Below, piece by piece: positions 33,839 through 46,682 of a stretch of 64,000 nucleotides of DNA; the first letter of the stretch is position 1; each line of letters begins with the position of its first letter. A program made the translations under genes and the position numbers. Source of the stretch: Rhodeus uyekii (Eukaryota > Chordata > Actinopteri > Cypriniformes > Acheilognathidae). The stretch spans positions 1,258,001 through 1,322,000 of the forward strand of contig JAWRVZ010000109.1 of the NCBI GenBank assembly GCA_037043235.1, given 5' to 3'. The notes under the pieces are model-generated. The model saw nothing but the letters and a program-made list of their open reading frames with translations. It had not been told where the DNA came from and did not search any database.

Positions 33839-36790
33839 CTAGAAGAGAACAGTAAGCGGAAATCAGAGGAGTGTTTCATTTCTAGTCAAGTCAAGTCAGC
33901 TTTTTTTATATAGCGCTTTTTACAATAGATCGTTTAAAAGCAGCTTTACAGAGATAACTGGAAAATAATGCAACAAAGATTGTTTTGGCTGAACAGCAGC
34001 TCTAGAAGAGCAGTATTAAGTGTTAAGCGTCCCCAACTAAGTAAGACCGAGGCGACAGAAAGGAGAGGAAAAAAACCCTTGGGAGAAACCAGATCTCTTC
34101 TGGCCAACAAACAAACAGAGCATGATTATTATATAGACAACTTTTCACGTCAGAAGTCATTTTAACACATTACTAAAGCAGGCTGTGTGGTCTGCGAAAA
34201 ATGTGTGATGAAACTATAATAAAGAAGAATGTACTGTATTAAAAACTACAGTAATGCCTTGAGATATGAGCATAATCCGTTCCAGGAGTTGCTCGTATCT
34301 CAAATCATGTTTTCCCATAAGAAATAACAGAAAAAATATTAATCTGTTCCAAAAAAACTCCCTTATTAGTGCTAATAACAATGGAAAAAACATGTTTTAA
34401 TTGCTATAGACACACACACACACAAAATTATAGTATATAAGGATTCCTGTGATATAAAATAAAATGTGGTTTTAATAATGAGTTCTTACCTTCGAGACAC
34501 ACAATACAATAGCGGAGGAGGAGAAGGAGGGAGGGATGACGTAGAGAATGTAAACACAATACGGGAGACTCATGGGAAATAAGTACGGATCGACTATGAC
34601 GAAAAATCCATGCCAAAAAGAAACGAGCACAAAACTGATGTTTACACGTGTGTAAATTACATCCGCGAGCGGATAACAGATCTACACGTGAAAAAACGGG
34701 AGCCGCAAGCTCATTTTAATCCTCGAACATTCCCCACATGCACTCGATCTTCTCTCAACTGCTGTTTTTGCTCACGTGAACACTTATTTTAGTCGACGAA
34801 CACATGTAGTGAATGAGTGAGGGAGTGGGCTCCGAGTGCTGAACACCTGCAAGCTGCTCGTATCTCAAATATTTACTCATATCTCATTTTCAGATACGAA
34901 GCAAAAGTGAAGGGGAAGGTACTGAGACAAATGATGTTCGATTTTGACTTCTTATCTATATAAAGATTAGTGTGTCTCACCTTGTTTTTAGGATGCAAAC
35001 ACTTTTATTTTAGTCGATGAACACGTGAAGTGAATGAGTGAGGGAGTGAGCTCCGAGTGCTGAACACCTGTAAGCTGCTCGTGTCTCAAATATTTACTCG
35101 TATCTCAAAGCAAAATGAGCTTGAAGGCTTGCTTGTATCTCGGGTTGCTCGTATCTCAAGGTATTACTGTACGCTGATTATGTTGCACTTTTACTGATGC
35201 CTAGCATTGTGGAGACCATACAGCGTTACGCAAAAGCAAAGGTTTTCAGATACGAAGCAAAAGTGAAGGTACTGAGACAAATGATGTTCGATTTTGACTT
35301 CTTGTCTATATAAAGGGTGATTAGTGTGTCTCACCTTGTTTTTAGGATGCATGGCACACTTGGTATTCCTCAGAGATAGTGTGGCGCGTGCTCTCAAAAG
35401 AGAGCACATCTTTAGAGAGCGTATAGATATGTTTGCTGAGAGCGAAGAATGGCTGTTTGTTTGCTGGAGGTTGATTTATATTACTCTCTGGAACCACATC
35501 TAAACTATCTCACTAACCGCTCATCCCATCTAGCTACCTTTGGTTTCTTTGCAACAGGGAAAACAGCAGGACTTTCTCAACCCAACACAAGCTGGTAAAA
35601 GCTATTATAAGACTCATGCCTACTTGTGTAAAATATCTATGAACAGAAAAATGATCACTCCATCAACGTTCAGATAGTCTGCTATGCCAGCTAAACACTG
35701 TTGCGCGTTGGCCTGAGGAACTCACGACTCCTTCATTTTACAGAGCAGTAATTTCGGACAAATTATGATCAGATGATTAACTCTTTATGTCAGCCAACGA
35801 ACTTATACTATGTGTTTAACGTGCATGATAAATCGCGTAATGTTTTAAGTTTCACGCACAAATTTGTGCATGCTCGGTGTTTTTAAGACCCATTGTTTGG
35901 AAGAAAACATGAAATTAGTTTAATGTTATTATATTTAAATACATCTGAAATAAATCTTCCCAACTACTGTCCTCCCAGTGAATCTCCCACGGTGTGCTTT
36001 AGATAAAACACAATTGATATAAAAAGAGGGATGTTGCACTAACCCTGTCATCGTGATCAGGAATGGTGCTGATACACAAGCTGATAACAGTCACGGCAAT
36101 CATGACAACTGAGAAACATGCAAAGATCTTCCCAGGCCAGCCAGAATGAGGGTTTTCCACTATTTCCTGCAGCCGGCTCATGAGCCCGATGTATCCTCTC
36201 TCGTGTGCCACAGGCCTCTGAAGAGCTAGCCTCCTCTGCCTCCTCTCTTCCTCCTTCTTCTTCTTCTCTCCCACTTCCTCCACACAGGAAAACAACCTGC
36301 GTCTGCAGCAGCGCTCCATGTGAACGGGGTCGATGCCCCAGTAGGTGAGTTCGTCAGACAGTGACACGGCACACAGCTGGCGCAGCAGCCTCAGCTTCCC
36401 TGCAGCCAGGAAGTTTAAAATGACCCGGAAGATGGCCGAGCTGCGGTCGAAGAAGAACTCTCTCCGGGCCTCATCGTAGTCGTCGCAAAGCTGGGCGATA
36501 TCATCCGGGCTGCTGCACCGACGCAGCTGCCCCAAACGAGAGAGCGGGAACTCCTCCAGTGTGCTCCAGGGAAACGTGTAGCGATCGCCTCCGACGTTGA
36601 TGAGGGCGAGTTTACTGTGGTCCACATCTGTGGGAGTGGAGATGCCGTGGAGTCGCTGCGCCCGTTGGAAGTACACGCCTTTGATGGTTTCGGTCTCTGG
36701 GATTTCTGTGAAGAACAGGTCGAGACTGCTGTCGTCTGAGCTGACTGAGAGGTTGCTGAAGTCATGGTTGGCATTGCTGATGATGGGCAT
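33011..36790 (-). CDS. kcng4: Voltage-gated potassium channel modifier subunit Kv6.4-like (KCNG4), two coding exons
   Basis: Electrically silent Kv subunit that works by joining Kv2 subunits at the plasma membrane and changing their gating (family knowledge). Exons 36790-36044 (249 codons) and 33838-33011 join in phase 0 to give 524 aa (human KCNG4 about 519). The T1 tetramerisation domain is at about residues 60-165 (INVGGDRYTFPWSTLEEFPL, QLCDDYDEARREFFFDR), S1 at about 221-243, the S4 voltage sensor at about 334-352 (arginine-spaced LRLMRALRILYVMRLAR) and the pore TTVGYGDM with GYG at 423-425. The S6 segment reads ILIMAFPATSIFH, lacking the second proline of the PxP hinge found in conducting Kv channels, as expected for a modifier. 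The intron lies just after S1. KCNG4 fits better than KCNG1-3 from remembered sequences. Confidence 0.92.
33887..34160 (-). mobile_element. SINE/LINE-like repeat in kcng4 intron
   Basis: Starts with an inverted tail (AGTCAAGTCAAGTCAGC, then TATATAGCGCTTTTTACAAT), followed by a body with CGTCCCCAACTAAGTAAG and CTTGGGAGAAACCAGA, words typical of an abundant fish repeat. It begins only about 48 bp upstream of the exon 2 acceptor. Confidence 0.6.
34249..35169. mobile_element. Mariner-type MITE (copy 2), internally duplicated
   Basis: Ends CAGTAATGCCTTGAGATATG and CGTATCTCAAGGTATTACTG, flanked by TA (34247-34248 and 35170-35171). Same family as the nqo1 intron copy at 14435-14988. Its right part is present twice (about 34790-34885 and 35010-35105), separated by a segment that also occurs outside the element at about 35246-35350. 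Confidence 0.85.
35351..36043. other. kcng4 intron, left of exon 1
   Basis: No element or coding content recognised. Confidence 0.4.
36044..36790 (-). CDS. kcng4: kcng4 coding exon 1
   Basis: 249 codons from ATG (MPIISN) to the donor AGG/GTTAGT. It contains the N-terminus, the T1 domain, a basic KKKKEEERRQRR linker and S1. The in-frame GTIKG-like segment (ETIKGVYFQRAQ) matches the conserved pre-T1 region of KCNG4. Confidence 0.93.
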
Positions 36791-37054
36791 GGTGGCATTT
36801 GGGCATGTCAGTGATTTGAATGTCGTATGAGTGGCTTAAGCACTGGAGCTGGCAGAGCACTGTAAATAAAAACAGTATTATTTCATTGTAACAATAGGAA
36901 ACATTGTTTCAATAAAAAAAATGTCCATAGCAAATATTCGTGTTGGTGTCAATAGGTCTTAAAAATAATTATTTAAAGGGTTTGTTCACCCAAAAATGAA
37001 TGATCGTCCTAATATTATCTAATATCTAAAATAGAACTAAAGACTCATTTACAT
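36791..37054. other. kcng4 5' flank
   Basis: Immediate upstream sequence. At 36975-37000 there is a fragment (AAAGGGTTTGTTCACCCAAA) resembling the left end of the 32463 MITE. No core promoter motif that I would defend. Confidence 0.35.
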
Positions 37055-37255
37055 GTCCGGCCCCCTCAGATTTTCAATTGGTTAAAATGGGACTGTGAAA
37101 ACGAAAGTGAAAGCACAAGACGATCGCAACGCACCCCCAAAGTCAACAATTGCGCACTGCGCGCACCCCCCCCAACAACCGCGCGCAGTATGGCCCCCTC
37201 ATTTTAAGCTGGGCCCCCTCAAAAAAAAAAAAAAATTGGCTACGCCCCTGGTTTG
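37055..37255. repeat. Fragment of a GGGGCGTAGCCA-type repeat
   Basis: Starts in GGCCCCCTCAG and ends TTGGCTACGCCCCTGG, with repeated GGCCCCCTCA words and a poly-A run. This looks like a truncated hAT-like or retroelement fragment common in fish. Confidence 0.45.
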
Positions 37256-37559
37256 GAATGAAGTCATATTTTCAAATATTTTGGGGGTGGACTAACTTTT
37301 AAACGCCCCATAAAGCCAGTAAAGACATTTTTAAAATACACCATGTGAATACAGTGGTTCAACTGGTTGTTAAAATTAACAAAAGTAGTAAAGCAAAACA
37401 AAAATACAGCTTTTTTCAACTATTTCTTGGACGCAATTCATGTTATAAACAGAGCAGCGGTTCGGCATTGGCCGGCTCCTACAGAACGCGCATGCGTCGC
37501 GCCTCTCACGTGAACTTAAAGTATAAATTAAGCATAATTATGCATTTAAGTACTGAGTA

Positions 37560-37646
37560 ATATTAATTAACAACATGCAGTTACTATAAGCTTAGGTTTA
37601 GGATTGGGGTGTGGTTTAGGTTAGTTGCATGTAATTATGCGTAATT
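37560..37646. repeat. Left half of a host repeat split by the array
   Basis: AATTAACAACATGCAGTTAC through TGCATGTAATTATGCGTAAT looks like the left part of an interspersed repeat. Its continuation appears to be at 54439-54520 (TATAGTTATTATTACATGTA, then CGCGTAACAAGGACACTG), on the other side of the array. Confidence 0.5.
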
Positions 37647-37781
37647 AGGGGTTCAAACGCGAAGCGTTGAAAACCTATTGTAATTGTTAGGATTTTTATT
37701 ATTATTATTATTAGGGGTTCAAACGCGAAGCGTTGAAAACCTATTGTAATTGTTAGGATTTTTATTATTATTATTATTATT
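37647..37781 (+). repeat. Two tandem stubs of the array's left terminus
   Basis: 37647-37712 (66 bp) and 37713-37781 (69 bp) each consist of only the first 48 or so bp of the element (AGGGGTTCAAACGCG to GTTAGGATTTT) plus a (TTA)n run. The third copy, at 37782, continues into a full unit. Confidence 0.9.
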
Positions 37782-37827
37782 AGGGGTTCAAACGCGAAGC
37801 GTTGAAAACCTATTGTAATTGTTAGGA

Positions 37828-37858
<31 letters not shown>

Positions 37859-37859
<1 letters not shown>

Positions 37860-40800
37860 CTTCTGCCGTAATGCGTCTTGTGCAGACCAAACCGTAAGGT
37901 CTAGAGACTTGAAACTTTCTCAGATGGTAGGTCTCAATTTGGGGAGAACGTATCAAAATATGACGCAAATCGGGCTATAGGTGGCGCTACAGCGACTACA
38001 AACGCGTACATGTTCATAACTCGTAAACCGTTTGTCGTACACTCAAGTGTCTTATATCTCTGGAATCCTTGGCTCCAGACTTAAAAAATGTATATCTCCG
38101 ATTTCATTTCCGCCTATAAAAATTTTCCGCCATTTTGAATTTTCTGAAAAAAAAAGTTTTCGAACTCCTCATAGACCGTTTGTCCAAATAACGCGAAACT
38201 TCACACATATCATCTAGAGACTCTCATGACCAAAAGTTATTCAAATAATTTTGATCGGTGATTCACGCTTGCAACGACACGCTAAAACGTTCGCATAAGG
38301 CGGAGACACTTTTGCTAAAATCGTAATAGCTCTGGAACGCAAAGAGATAATCTCACCAAACTTCACATAGTCATGTATAAGCTCAATTTGTGGTCACACC
38401 AAAAAAACTGCGATGATTGACCACTTGGTGGCGCTATATTGCGAAAAAAACACTCAATCACCTGTACAGGGTCACATGGTAGTCCGATTTACCTGAGACT
38501 TGTCATGCACGGTCTTTGTCCAAGGGTCCATGATGGTCTATGAGGACATTGGTGTATCTCAAAAAACATGACCGTCATCGGCCAATGAACTTTGAGCATC
38601 AATTAGACCAGCTTAACGAAGGTTGATCGGAACGAAACTCGATGGGCGTGTTTGACTCATGGCCCTAGTGGTCTGTCAGAATTTTGAAGAAAATCGGACA
38701 CTAGTTGGCGCTAACGAGTTTTTTGCGTCTCTACTCACGTGGTGTTTCACGCATCCACAAAATATTGATATCATCTGATAGGTCTCCTCATACTGAACAA
38801 CTTTGCCTCAAGAACCACTGCTGTCAATCAAATTGTTTGCGAAATATTGGAGATTTTTGAAATTTCAAATTTTTCGAACTCGTCATAGGCCGTCAATCTC
38901 ACTGTCTTGAAAATTCAGATGCATCATCTAGGGACACTCAAGGCAAAAAGTTGTCAAAGGATTTTCGATTAGTTAAACCGTTCAGCAGATACAATTTTTC
39001 ATATATTTCTGATTTGGCCTATTGTGATTAAAATGTCTATATATCTTGTGCTCAAACAAAAAAACATCACAGAACTGTGAACATGTTAAGAACAAATCAT
39101 TTTGAAGAAATGTGTCAGGTTTCATGTATTTCTGATGCTCATAGGGCTCACAATAAATTATAAACTATCTATATTTAAAAATCTCAGTACAGCTGTAATA
39201 CTAGTTTTGTCCACAAGAGGCACCGTCAGGCTAGGAAATATTTTTATTCCAATTTCAGTTAGAAGAATCTTTGCTCACATCTTGTTTCATACATCCACAC
39301 TATTTTAGTATTTGATAGATCTTTCCATACTGAACAATAACCAATTAAAACTGAAAAAATGATGGCTGTAATATTACTTGTCCACAAGAGGGAGCCACAG
39401 GATAAGAAATCTTTTTATTCCAATTTCTGAATTTTGTTTTTCTTTTAATATGTGAACAATTTCTAAATTGGCTGTCACGGTACACTCGTTTATTCGATTG
39501 ACTTGAAACTTGTCATGCACTGTCCTTATCCAAGAGTCCATGATGGCCTATGAAGATATTGCCATATCTCAAAAAACATGGCCATCATCGGCCAAATAAG
39601 TTTGAGCATCAATTAGACCAACTTAACAAAGGTCGATTGCAACGAAACTTGATGGGAGTGTTTGGATGAAATGTGGTGCTAAACACAGCTACACAATATT
39701 AATATTGTTTGATAAATCTCCTCATAATGAACAACTCATTACCAACTGAAAGATGATGGCTGTCATATTATTTTTGTCCACAATAGGGAACCACAGGATA
39801 AGAAATCTTTTTTATATATGGATATAAAATTCACACTTTCGCTAAAATCTTAATAACTTTGGATTGCAAAGAGATAATCTCACCAAACTTGAAATACTCA
39901 TGTAAGAGCTCATTTTGTGGTAATACTAAAAAATCTGCAACGATTGACCACTTGGTGGCGCTATATTATGAAAAAAACACTTAAACATCTGTACATGTGC
40001 ACTTATTAGTCCGATTGACTTCAAACTTGTTATGCACGTTCTTTGTCCAATGGGCCTTGATGGTCTTGCTAAGTTTGAACCCCGGTGATTGCTGCTTGCA
40101 GCTATATTTATTATTATTATTATTATTCTTCTGCCGTAATGCGTCTCGTGCAGACCAAACCGTAAGGTCTAGAGACTTGAAACTTTGTCAGATGGTAGGT
40201 CTCAATTTGGGGAGAAGGTATCAAAATATGACGCAAATCGGGCTATAGGTGGCGCTACAGCGACTACAAACGCGTACATGTTCATAACTCGTAAACCGTT
40301 TGTCGTACACTCAAGTGTCTTATATCTCTGGAATCCTTGGCTCAAAACTTAAAAAATGTATATCTCCGATTTCATTTCCGCCTATAAAAATTTTCCGCCA
40401 TTTTGAATTTTCTGAAAAAAAAATTTTTCGAACTCCTCATAGGCCGTTTGTTCAAATCACGCAAAATTTCCCACGCATCATCTAGAGACTCTCATGATCA
40501 AAAGTTGTCAAAGGAATTTTGATCGGTGATTCACGCTTGCAACAAGACAATAAAACGTTCGCATAAGGCGGAGACACTTTTGCTAAAATCGTAATAGCTC
40601 TGGAACGCAAAGAGATAATCTCACCAAACTTCACATAGTCATGTATAAGCTCAATTTGTGGTCACACCAAAAAAACTGTGATGATTGACCACTTGGTGGC
40701 GCTATATTGCGAAAAAAACACTCAATCACCTGTACAGGGTCACATGGTAGTCCGATTGACCTGAGACTTGTCATGCACGGTCTTTGTCCAAGGGTCCATG

Positions 40801-42270
40801 ATGGTCTATGAGGACATTGGTGTATCTCAAAAAACATGACCGTCATCGGCCAATGAACTTTGAGCATCAATTAGACCAGCTTAACGAAGGTCGATCGGAA
40901 CGAAACTCGATGGGCGTGTTTGACTCATGGCCCTAGTGGTCTGTCAGAATTTTGAAGAAAATCGGACACTAGTTGGCGCTAACGAGTTTTTTGCGTCTCT
41001 ACTCACGTGGTGTTTTACGCATCCACAAAATATTGACTTCATCTGATAGATCTCCTCATGCTGAACAACTTTGCCTCAAGAACCACTGCTGTCAATCAAA
41101 TTGTTTGCGAAATATTGGAGATTTTTGAAATTTCAAATTTTTCGAACTCGTCATAGGCCGTCAATCTCACTGGCTTGAAAATTCACACGCATCATCTAGG
41201 GACACTCAAGGCAAAAAGTTGTCAAAGGATTTTCGATTAGTTAAACCGTTCAGCAGATACAATTTTTCATATATTTCTGATTTGGCCTATTGTCATTAAA
41301 ATGTCTATATATCTTGTCCAAAAACAAGAAACTTCACAAAACTGTGTAAATGTTAAGAACAAGACATTATGAAGAAACTTGTGAGGTTTCATGTATTTCT
41401 GATGCTCGTACGGCTCACAATAAATTATAAACACTCTATATTTTAAAATCTTAGAAAAGCTGTAATACTACTTTTGTCCACAAGAGAAACGTCACAGAAC
41501 TGTGAACATGTTAAGAACAAGTCAGTTTGAAGAAATGTGTCAGGTCTCATGTATTTCTGATGCTCATAGGGCTCACAATAAATAATAAACTATCTATATT
41601 TTAAAATCTTAGAAAAGCTGTAATACTACTTTTGTCCACAAGAGGCGCCGTCAGGCTAGAAAATCTTTTTATGTGGAGAACAAGTCAGATTGACATAGAC
41701 TGACATAAACCGACAGAACAGTTCAGATGTTCAGTTCACAATATTAATATCATTTAATCTTCTCAGTCTGAACATCTTTGAAAGATGTCTATTCATTGTT
41801 TGCACAGAGTAGGAACTTCACAGAACTGTGCTCATTAGGAAAACTAGTCAGATTGACAAAAAAAGGTCATAACAGTTCAAATGATATGACGTGCAGTGTT
41901 AAACATATCCACATTGTTATCATTTGATAGATCTTCCCATACTGAAAAAAATTTGTAACATGTCTATATATCATTTACACAAACTAGAAACTTCATAAAG
42001 CTTTGTGTATGTGGAGAACAAGTCAGATTGACATAGACCGACATAAACCGACATAACTGTTCATATGTTCAGTTCACAATGTCAATATCATTTGATCTTC
42101 TCATTCTGAACATCTTTGAAAGATGTCTATACATTGTTTGTACAGAGTAGAAACTTCACAGAACTGTGCACATTAGGAGAACTAGTCAGATTGACCACAA
42201 ACCGTCTTGACAGCTCAGATGGTCTTGCGACGTTTGAACCCCGGTCATTGCTGCTTGTTATTATTATTAT
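37859..42270 (+). repeat. 4412-bp higher-order repeat, copy A
   Basis: Comprises two diverged sub-units (about 2268 and 2144 bp). Its sequence recurs at exactly +4412 (copy B, 42271-46682) and, for the first sub-unit, at +8824 (46683-48933). Very few single-base differences are visible, for example near 39096 (A in copy A, G in the others). Confidence 0.9.
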
Positions 42271-45200
42271 TCTTCTGCCGTAATGCGTCTTGTGCAGACC
42301 AAACCGTAAGGTCTAGAGACTTGAAACTTTCTCAGATGGTAGGTCTCAATTTGGGGAGAACGTATCAAAATATGACGCAAATCGGGCTATAGGTGGCGCT
42401 ACAGCGACTACAAACGCGTACATGTTCATAACTCGTAAACCGTTTGTCGTACACTCAAGTGTCTTATATCTCTGGAATCCTTGGCTCCAGACTTAAAAAA
42501 TGTATATCTCCGATTTCATTTCCGCCTATAAAAATTTTCCGCCATTTTGAATTTTCTGAAAAAAAAAGTTTTCGAACTCCTCATAGACCGTTTGTCCAAA
42601 TAACGCGAAACTTCACACATATCATCTAGAGACTCTCATGACCAAAAGTTATTCAAATAATTTTGATCGGTGATTCACGCTTGCAACGACACGCTAAAAC
42701 GTTCGCATAAGGCGGAGACACTTTTGCTAAAATCGTAATAGCTCTGGAACGCAAAGAGATAATCTCACCAAACTTCACATAGTCATGTATAAGCTCAATT
42801 TGTGGTCACACCAAAAAAACTGCGATGATTGACCACTTGGTGGCGCTATATTGCGAAAAAAACACTCAATCACCTGTACAGGGTCACATGGTAGTCCGAT
42901 TTACCTGAGACTTGTCATGCACGGTCTTTGTCCAAGGGTCCATGATGGTCTATGAGGACATTGGTGTATCTCAAAAAACATGACCGTCATCGGCCAATGA
43001 ACTTTGAGCATCAATTAGACCAGCTTAACGAAGGTTGATCGGAACGAAACTCGATGGGCGTGTTTGACTCATGGCCCTAGTGGTCTGTCAGAATTTTGAA
43101 GAAAATCGGACACTAGTTGGCGCTAACGAGTTTTTTGCGTCTCTACTCACGTGGTGTTTCACGCATCCACAAAATATTGATATCATCTGATAGGTCTCCT
43201 CATACTGAACAACTTTGCCTCAAGAACCACTGCTGTCAATCAAATTGTTTGCGAAATATTGGAGATTTTTGAAATTTCAAATTTTTCGAACTCGTCATAG
43301 GCCGTCAATCTCACTGTCTTGAAAATTCAGATGCATCATCTAGGGACACTCAAGGCAAAAAGTTGTCAAAGGATTTTCGATTAGTTAAACCGTTCAGCAG
43401 ATACAATTTTTCATATATTTCTGATTTGGCCTATTGTGATTAAAATGTCTATATATCTTGTGCTCAAACAAAAAAACATCACAGAACTGTGAACATGTTA
43501 AGAACAAGTCATTTTGAAGAAATGTGTCAGGTTTCATGTATTTCTGATGCTCATAGGGCTCACAATAAATTATAAACTATCTATATTTAAAAATCTCAGT
43601 ACAGCTGTAATACTAGTTTTGTCCACAAGAGGCACCGTCAGGCTAGGAAATATTTTTATTCCAATTTCAGTTAGAAGAATCTTTGCTCACATCTTGTTTC
43701 ATACATCCACACTATTTTAGTATTTGATAGATCTTTCCATACTGAACAATAACCAATTAAAACTGAAAAAATGATGGCTGTAATATTACTTGTCCACAAG
43801 AGGGAGCCACAGGATAAGAAATCTTTTTATTCCAATTTCTGAATTTTGTTTTTCTTTTAATATGTGAACAATTTCTAAATTGGCTGTCACGGTACACTCG
43901 TTTATTCGATTGACTTGAAACTTGTCATGCACTGTCCTTATCCAAGAGTCCATGATGGCCTATGAAGATATTGCCATATCTCAAAAAACATGGCCATCAT
44001 CGGCCAAATAAGTTTGAGCATCAATTAGACCAACTTAACAAAGGTCGATTGCAACGAAACTTGATGGGAGTGTTTGGATGAAATGTGGTGCTAAACACAG
44101 CTACACAATATTAATATTGTTTGATAAATCTCCTCATAATGAACAACTCATTACCAACTGAAAGATGATGGCTGTCATATTATTTTTGTCCACAATAGGG
44201 AACCACAGGATAAGAAATCTTTTTTATATATGGATATAAAATTCACACTTTCGCTAAAATCTTAATAACTTTGGATTGCAAAGAGATAATCTCACCAAAC
44301 TTGAAATACTCATGTAAGAGCTCATTTTGTGGTAATACTAAAAAATCTGCAACGATTGACCACTTGGTGGCGCTATATTATGAAAAAAACACTTAAACAT
44401 CTGTACATGTGCACTTATTAGTCCGATTGACTTCAAACTTGTTATGCACGTTCTTTGTCCAATGGGCCTTGATGGTCTTGCTAAGTTTGAACCCCGGTGA
44501 TTGCTGCTTGCAGCTATATTTATTATTATTATTATTATTCTTCTGCCGTAATGCGTCTCGTGCAGACCAAACCGTAAGGTCTAGAGACTTGAAACTTTGT
44601 CAGATGGTAGGTCTCAATTTGGGGAGAAGGTATCAAAATATGACGCAAATCGGGCTATAGGTGGCGCTACAGCGACTACAAACGCGTACATGTTCATAAC
44701 TCGTAAACCGTTTGTCGTACACTCAAGTGTCTTATATCTCTGGAATCCTTGGCTCAAAACTTAAAAAATGTATATCTCCGATTTCATTTCCGCCTATAAA
44801 AATTTTCCGCCATTTTGAATTTTCTGAAAAAAAAATTTTTCGAACTCCTCATAGGCCGTTTGTTCAAATCACGCAAAATTTCCCACGCATCATCTAGAGA
44901 CTCTCATGATCAAAAGTTGTCAAAGGAATTTTGATCGGTGATTCACGCTTGCAACAAGACAATAAAACGTTCGCATAAGGCGGAGACACTTTTGCTAAAA
45001 TCGTAATAGCTCTGGAACGCAAAGAGATAATCTCACCAAACTTCACATAGTCATGTATAAGCTCAATTTGTGGTCACACCAAAAAAACTGTGATGATTGA
45101 CCACTTGGTGGCGCTATATTGCGAAAAAAACACTCAATCACCTGTACAGGGTCACATGGTAGTCCGATTGACCTGAGACTTGTCATGCACGGTCTTTGTC

Positions 45201-46682
45201 CAAGGGTCCATGATGGTCTATGAGGACATTGGTGTATCTCAAAAAACATGACCGTCATCGGCCAATGAACTTTGAGCATCAATTAGACCAGCTTAACGAA
45301 GGTCGATCGGAACGAAACTCGATGGGCGTGTTTGACTCATGGCCCTAGTGGTCTGTCAGAATTTTGAAGAAAATCGGACACTAGTTGGCGCTAACGAGTT
45401 TTTTGCGTCTCTACTCACGTGGTGTTTTACGCATCCACAAAATATTGACTTCATCTGATAGATCTCCTCATGCTGAACAACTTTGCCTCAAGAACCACTG
45501 CTGTCAATCAAATTGTTTGCGAAATATTGGAGATTTTTGAAATTTCAAATTTTTCGAACTCGTCATAGGCCGTCAATCTCACTGGCTTGAAAATTCACAC
45601 GCATCATCTAGGGACACTCAAGGCAAAAAGTTGTCAAAGGATTTTCGATTAGTTAAACCGTTCAGCAGATACAATTTTTCATATATTTCTGATTTGGCCT
45701 ATTGTCATTAAAATGTCTATATATCTTGTCCAAAAACAAGAAACTTCACAAAACTGTGTAAATGTTAAGAACAAGACATTATGAAGAAACTTGTGAGGTT
45801 TCATGTATTTCTGATGCTCGTACGGCTCACAATAAATTATAAACACTCTATATTTTAAAATCTTAGAAAAGCTGTAATACTACTTTTGTCCACAAGAGAA
45901 ACGTCACAGAACTGTGAACATGTTAAGAACAAGTCAGTTTGAAGAAATGTGTCAGGTCTCATGTATTTCTGATGCTCATAGGGCTCACAATAAATAATAA
46001 ACTATCTATATTTTAAAATCTTAGAAAAGCTGTAATACTACTTTTGTCCACAAGAGGCGCCGTCAGGCTAGAAAATCTTTTTATGTGGAGAACAAGTCAG
46101 ATTGACATAGACTGACATAAACCGACAGAACAGTTCAGATGTTCAGTTCACAATATTAATATCATTTAATCTTCTCAGTCTGAACATCTTTGAAAGATGT
46201 CTATTCATTGTTTGCACAGAGTAGGAACTTCACAGAACTGTGCTCATTAGGAAAACTAGTCAGATTGACAAAAAAAGGTCATAACAGTTCAAATGATATG
46301 ACGTGCAGTGTTAAACATATCCACATTGTTATCATTTGATAGATCTTCCCATACTGAAAAAAATTTGTAACATGTCTATATATCATTTACACAAACTAGA
46401 AACTTCATAAAGCTTTGTGTATGTGGAGAACAAGTCAGATTGACATAGACCGACATAAACCGACATAACTGTTCATATGTTCAGTTCACAATGTCAATAT
46501 CATTTGATCTTCTCATTCTGAACATCTTTGAAAGATGTCTATACATTGTTTGTACAGAGTAGAAACTTCACAGAACTGTGCACATTAGGAGAACTAGTCA
46601 GATTGACCACAAACCGTCTTGACAGCTCAGATGGTCTTGCGACGTTTGAACCCCGGTCATTGCTGCTTGTTATTATTATTAT
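42271..46682 (+). repeat. 4412-bp higher-order repeat, copy B
   Basis: Practically identical to copy A throughout, including the sub-unit junctions. The junction between its second sub-unit and the next copy again lacks the CAGCTATATTT terminus (GCTGCTTG runs straight into TTATTATT). Confidence 0.9.
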
